Part shown: piece by piece, positions 58,115 through 64,000 of the stretch
Layout of the letters: every line of letters begins with the position of its first letter
Numbering within the stretch: position 1 is the first letter of the stretch
Assembly (NCBI GenBank): GCA_029204225.1
Contig: CM055104.1
Span: 39,674,527-39,738,526, forward strand
DNA: 64,000 nt
Origin: Diphasiastrum complanatum
Lineage: Eukaryota; Streptophyta; Lycopodiopsida; Lycopodiales; Lycopodiaceae
Reading direction: 5' to 3'
Program-made: the position numbers and the translations under genes
Notes under the pieces: model-generated
The model's database searches: none
The model's input: the letters and a program-made list of their open reading frames with translations, nothing else
Told to the model about the DNA's origin: nothing

Positions 58115-58585
58115 TTACGCGCGCCCGGTGCATGCAAGCCAGGAATCAAGCAGCAGCAGGATTCTGACCAAATTAGCACTGGAACTAGTGCAAATGCGCC
58201 TTCTCCTTTCTTGTTAATTCATGCGATGATAGCATTACAGTGCCGATGCGCGCTCTACTTTGCTGCGTTCCTTCTAATCTCAGAAATTTATAGATCTGCA
58301 CATGCGATGATGGCAAACTTTCAAAACAGATCAACGCTCCAAACTGTGCCAAGTGAGTGTTGCGTTTCTGATTTCAAAACATCTCCAAAGTGCCAAAATG
58401 TGAGTGGTGGTATTGGTTATGGCTCTGGGGTCTAGGTGAAGCCGCCTGGCTCGAAGTCTTTGTTGCAAAGACCATTTGAATTTTAAATGAAGATGATGAT
58501 ACAATACAAAATTATTCAATAAATTAGACATTTAAAAAGCATATAAATATTTATGCTACCTTAAATACTTACAATTTTTTTTTGA

Positions 58586-58775
58586 GTTCATTTAAAAGTT
58601 GCCTTAAATAACATAATTTAAAAGTTCATTTAAAAGTGCCTTAAATAACATAATTTAAAAGTTCATTTGAAAGTGCCATAAGGTACTTTTGGCAATAAGT
58701 ACCTTACACGTTTGTAAAATACTTTACTATTTTTAGAAAAAAAAATTAAAAATCACCTTACAAAATTGTAAGGTG
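58586..58775. repeat. A/T-rich tandem repeat followed by two hairpins
   Basis: About 2.5 copies of a 37-38 bp unit (GTTCATTTAAAAGT, then GCCTTAAATAACATAATTTAAAA) at 58586, 58624 and 58661. Then come inverted repeats TAAGGTACTT/AAGTACCTTA (58679-58706) and CACCTTACAA/TTGTAAGGTG (58754-58775). MITE-like, but no target duplication is established. Confidence 0.7.
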
Positions 58776-59258
58776 TGATTTCTATTTTTAGAAAGTCAAA
58801 CAAATCCAAAATTTCTATTTTTGAAAAGTTGACTCTCTAAAAATAAAATAAAAATTTAAAAATAAAAAACCTGCAGTTAATTTACGCAGGGGAAGGCCCA
58901 TGGGCGGGGATACCTAGCAAACACAGAGAGCAATTGCTTTCAGGGAGCATACGAGGAAGTGGGAGTTACAAAATACGTGCAACCAAATATAGGATCTAAT
59001 TAATTTGTTGAAAGGAAAGTTTTATAAATATTTTAATTGCTGATTACAAGATGTAAAATAGATGACACAAATATAAAAATAATCTTAGATTAGCACATTA
59101 AATGCTAATATAGTATTAGTTTTACATTTAAAAGAATACTTTTACGTACTAATAGGATATTTGGACAAACATACATGTTCATTGAATAAAGAACTAAAAA
59201 GCCTTGCCAATTGGGAATGTCAAGACCTTTAAATTATAAAAATGCGTGTTATAGTTAT
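58776..59258. other. A/T-rich non-coding stretch
   Basis: No coding motif or clear repeat seen. Confidence 0.45.
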
Positions 59259-59272
59259 ACATATATACATAC

Positions 59273-59315
<43 letters not shown>
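59259..59315. repeat. (ATAC)n/(AT)n microsatellite
   Basis: A CATA-unit tract followed by about 16 AT units. Confidence 0.9.
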
Positions 59316-59316
<1 letters not shown>

Positions 59317-59553
59317 TGTGTTATGCCGATGACCAACAGAGCTTCCGTTAAAAACATTGTTCTATGAAAGAGCATTCTCGCATCCGTTTTCGGGACAGAA
59401 AAGTAACTTGTTTCGCGAAGTGGAAGTACGTTATGATGATTCAGAGAAAGACACGTGTGGCTTCTTCAGGCGTACGAAGACTTGCCGGGTTATTAAATTA
59501 ATTCAGACGTTGAATTCATGTAGGTAGATGTTGAGATTCTCGTTTTCCGTTGT

Positions 59554-60671
<1,118 letters not shown>

Positions 60672-61097
60672 TCAATAAAAGGACTTTAGACCTTTTTGCG
60701 AGACTTTTAATGTCACAGACCTAAATGTTAAGTTAGTGAATAAAGTTGGGTCTCCCACCAAAATTGGTTCAACTTCAAATTCCATTTGGTTCCTTCCAAT
60801 TTTGAATGGGTTCCCACTCTTTTTTAAGTTTGAATAGTTAGGGAGGTAGAAATGGACCAAAAGATGTGAGACTCCAAGCCTCCTGCATCTTTCCACAAAG
60901 GAAACACCTTTCCTTGGATTTGTCCTTCTTTCCTTAATTGAAGCTCCATTCTCCACCTCGGCCCCCTTGCTTTGGTTCTCCTTGGATAAATTGGTCTTCA
61001 TTTTGTAGCATCTTGAGACAAAATGATCTCTCTTGCCACAAAGGTTGCATTTAGGATCCTTACTTGCCTCCAATAAGTTGCCACCTATTGATGCCAT
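60672..61097 (-). CDS. Copia C reduced gag with zinc knuckle
   Basis: Minus-strand ATG at 61095-61097 opens MASIGGNLLEAS, the gag start seen in B, and is followed at once by a CX2CX4HX4C zinc knuckle (CNLCGKRDHFVSRC). The whole gag core between these two parts is missing. The rest of the 141 residues is polar and then hydrophobic and is not recognised. No protease, integrase or RT follows on the left, and no 3' LTR was found. This may be a deletion derivative that keeps only an RNA-binding motif; whether it is translated is unknown. Confidence 0.6.
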   Translation of the reverse strand: MASIGGNLLEASKDPKCNLCGKRDHFVSRCYKMKTNLSKENQSKGAEVENGASIKERRTNPRKGVSFVERCRRLGVSHLLVHFYLPNYSNLKKSGNPFKIGRNQMEFEVEPILVGDPTLFTNLTFRSVTLKVSQKGLKSFY

Positions 61098-62927
61098 GAT
61101 GAGGAAGTAAAACCTAGTGATATGACTTTTAAAATGTAATTTGTGACTCCCAAGAAACTATATTTGGACACATTCAACAATCTAGAAGGATCTACACAAG
61201 ATCTAGACCACAAATTTTGAATCATATCTCTTTCAACGTAGTCAATTGGAAACTAATCTTTGCTTTGATCACTAAGACAAAAGCACTCTATCAAATCACA
61301 AAAATCAGATCCAAACACCCCTATTGGACTCAACAAATACCAATGAATCTTCCTCTTGAGAGTTGGAATGGATTTGAAAAGATTTGACACCTAGATTTTC
61401 CTTTTCTCTTGACTAGTTCTCTCAACTTTTGAGATTCTTGAACAAAGTATGGGTTTTGTTTCAAATACTTGAAAATCAAACTTAGTCACTTCTTTTGGAT
61501 TCACTCTTGACCCAAATAATCTCACTCTTGAGATTTGGATTGAATTTGATTTGATTTGACAACAAATTAGACCACTAATTTTCACAAAAAAGGATCTACA
61601 CTAGATCACAAAAACTCGACATGTATACTTGATTCAAACACACAAATATCAGATCCAATCACCCCTTTTGGAATCCCTCTTGAACCAAATAGTCTCACTC
61701 TTGAGATTTGGAATGGACATGAAATGGTTTGATAACAATCTATGTCAATAATTTTTTACCAAGCTTAAAATTTAGACATCTAGAGATTCCCAAAGATCCC
61801 AACCATGCATGAACACTCAAATATGGACTCCTCCATGTTCTAGACTCCCAATGGGATCACAACTTGACCCTCACACTCTCACAAAGAAAGTTGAATAGAA
61901 CCTATTTGAGTTTCATACATATAATGTCAAAATTTTGCTCAAAAATTGAATTCATTCACCCCTATTGGACTCCACCAAGTACCAATGACTCTACCTCTTT
62001 AGAGTTGGAATGAAATTCAAATTTCCAGAAATGTGATACTTCTCTCACACTAAGATATGTGCTTACAAAGAGCTAATGCCACTTAGCAAGATTTGATCAC
62101 AATGAAGAAGACAAATTTTCCACCAAAGTCAAGAATTGAGTTACTAGTTCTTGCCCTCTACAAAGGAAGGATCTCTTGGAAATTTTGGATCAACCACAAC
62201 ACATATGCCTCACTCACCTTTACGACTTTAATTCAAGCCAAAAAAACACACTCACACACTTGAGTAGGGGTGAACAATGTGATTTGGATCTCAAATTTTT
62301 CTCCTAGTACTTGCCAACAATTCTTATCACATAGGTAGGTTTTGCCTTTATGAGTGTTTGTGCTTTAGAAATTCACTAAGATTTCACTTGGAAGACTAAT
62401 CCAAGAGTGTCTTCTAGCATTTAGATGCTTCTAGACTCGGCCCTTTCACTCTTGAAAAAATCTAGAATGAAGGTATAATGGATTTCAATCACTCCGCTTG
62501 CAAATCACTCCTTAATCTTTGGTTTATAGCACTCTTTCTCTCTCAGCTTCAATGTACACTCAAAAAATCAGAAAATCAACTTCAATGTACTGTAAAAAAA
62601 GCTTTAATTTATCTATATTATTGATCTAAATCAAGAACAAATCAATGGAATAGAAGCAATGCAAGTGAAAGCTTGAAAAATGCACTAACTTGACTCAAAA
62701 TTGGGTGTATGAAGCTCAAAATGCACCAAACTGAATTTTATTGTCAAAAACAGGTCCTGTATAGTCCCACACATGTGGAAAGTACACCTGCAGCCCACAG
62801 CAAGATTTGGTACAAATATGCTGGTTCTAGCTATCCATTCAACCTCACTACCTCAATATTAGCTGGTTTCCAAAAACCTGCCAATTTGGGTATAGTTTAG
62901 ATCAATGCCTTAAATGCACTTGTACTT
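61098..62927 (-). repeat. Expanded leader of Copia C with degenerate tandem repeats
   Basis: About 1.8 kb between primer site and gag, against about 0.57 kb in B. The part next to the primer site matches the B leader. At about 61317-62040 there are about four diverged copies of a unit: CACCCCTATTGGACTC, then ACCAAATAGTCTCACTCTTG or CTACCTCTTGAGAGTTGGAA, then GAATGGA...TTTGATT, spaced roughly 150-180 bases with one larger gap. No coding motif. Confidence 0.65.
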
Positions 62928-62940
62928 GGCTTTGATACCA
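62928..62940 (-). promoter_or_regulatory. Primer-binding site of Copia C
   Basis: The reverse complement is TGGTATCAAAGCC, one mismatch from TGGTATCAGAGCC, next to the LTR end. Confidence 0.85.
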
Positions 62941-63791
62941 TGTCAAAGTACAGCAAAAAGGACCAAGAATGGATCCAAATCAGATCCACAAGTGTGATTG
63001 GGTGTTAGATTAGATTGATCTACCAATCTACACAAGATTAGATAGCACTAGATCAAATCTACATCAACAAATCTAACAAGAACAATCAAATATGATCAAA
63101 ACTTGTACTTGCTGGTTTCACACGTGTGAAGAACTGTCAGAGTACGGACCACCAGCAAATAATGAAGTACACTAAGCTTAGAAACCATTAGAAGCATAAA
63201 ATCACAAGACAGATGGAGAGATTACTCAAGAAATGCACCAAAACCAAGATTTAGCTTTCTTGTCAATTATGGCCAAATGAGCCACCATATATACACAAGA
63301 GCTGATGCTTACTCAACTGATTTGGCACGTGTGAGAGTGCCTACTCATCAAAGGATCCACCAATAATCATCAATATGGCACGTGGACCAAGTTTCCTAAC
63401 TTATAGCCACCTCCCTTGATTTTAGGCAATTTTTCTAATTTATAGGGACTTGCACAAATATCTACTACAAGTTGAATCTCACCTACTACTGATGTTTTCA
63501 CACATGTGAGTAGTCCTTGGCACGTGTGAGATCACTCCTATCCATGTGAAATAGCTTTTCCTACCAATAAAATGATGCCAAGTGGCATATAGCTAGAAAA
63601 CTAGATTTTGGCCATTTTAGCCACTAGACCTCAAATGAAATGGTAGGTACAACCTATATGACTCATCTAAAAGATAAATGCATTTAATTCAAACGTGGGA
63701 ATAGGCTCCACACATGTCTTATGATGATATGTACTACTCATAATGGTATTCACAAGATATGATCAAGTTAGCTTTTGCCAATTTTAACACA
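62941..63791 (-). mobile_element. 5' LTR of Copia C
   Basis: On the minus strand, about 851 bp from TGTGTTAAAATTGG to TGTACTTTGACA. Most of it is closely related to the Copia B LTRs (for example GCTAAAATGGCCAAAATCTA and CACTTGGCATCATTTTATTG); the first 80 bases or so differ. It has palindromes CACACGTGTG, CACACGTGCC and CACATGTG. Confidence 0.85.
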
Positions 63792-64000
63792 TACTTCTCT
63801 TATCATTGACTGTGGAAAAACTGCACCAAGGGATATTTCACTCGAATGTCGAACACAAAGTATTCGCATAGATGGATAGATTAGTTTAAAGACAGTTCTT
63901 TAGATCAACGTCACGGAAACATAGCAAACGACTGTAATGAAATATCGTACTGTCTGATCAAAGAATGATTTAAGTAATGTGTATGAGATTGCTAGTAGAC
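63792..64000. other. Flank right of Copia C
   Basis: About 200 bases with no recognised feature. Confidence 0.5.

Overview
The window looks like intergenic chromosome of a land plant with a large, retrotransposon-rich genome. The grounds are Ty1/Copia elements primed by initiator tRNA-Met (TGGTATCAGAGC), a Ty3/Gypsy chromovirus with a C-terminal chromodomain, a giant gag-only Gypsy-type element, ends with the plant CACTA signature, and a broken copy of a plant two-domain DJ-1 gene. The host genus cannot be fixed from sequence alone. A fern or gymnosperm would fit, but that is inference. No intact host gene was found.

Layout. 1-2470: minus-strand Copia fragment A (gag, protease start, leader, LTR). 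2471-2618: short LTR-like piece with a tRNA-like A box next to a primer-binding site. 2640-3385: minus-strand Copia integrase fragment. 3386-5673: dispersed repeat copy 1, interrupted by a solo LTR (4760-5542) with a 5-bp target duplication; copy 2, at 37900-39575, is the empty site. 5977-17570: composite Gypsy-type element whose LTR-like arms are inverted rather than direct. It has four tandem copies of the primer-binding leader and a gag-only coding region. 17660-23696: Copia D (LTR, gag, protease, part of integrase) abutting Copia E, a deletion mini-element. 24029-26703: decayed Gypsy pol. 27591-30868: Copia F, with several stops.

30869-32269: minus-strand Copia shell G carrying a 363-codon reading frame that is not Copia pol. 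33472-34480: DJ-1D-like pseudogene with one intron still recognisable, cut off inside its second domain by minus-strand Copia H (34481-37551). 39505-39958: minus-strand gag start. 39959-41768: chromovirus RNase H, integrase and chromodomain. 41769-42975: second copy of the decayed Gypsy pol. 42976-45256: orphan exon-like sequences. 45257-45580: one CACTA-type end. 45581-51498: Copia B, the most complete element, with an uninterrupted integrase-RT-RNase H frame but a deleted protease. 51499-53760: second CACTA-type end followed by a decayed, unusual DDE-transposase-like gene. 53761-60670: mostly unique sequence with an orphan exon, minisatellites, hairpins and a long (TC)n(TA)n tract. 60672-63791: minus-strand Copia C, with a leader expanded by degenerate tandem repeats and a gag reduced to its first residues plus a zinc knuckle.

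The elements are parasites in different states of decay, not a pathway. The most unusual items are the CACTA-ended element with its odd transposase, the inverted-LTR composite with amplified primer-binding leader, the captured-looking ORF in Copia G, and the tRNA-like LTR. All similarity statements are by eye; no search was run.
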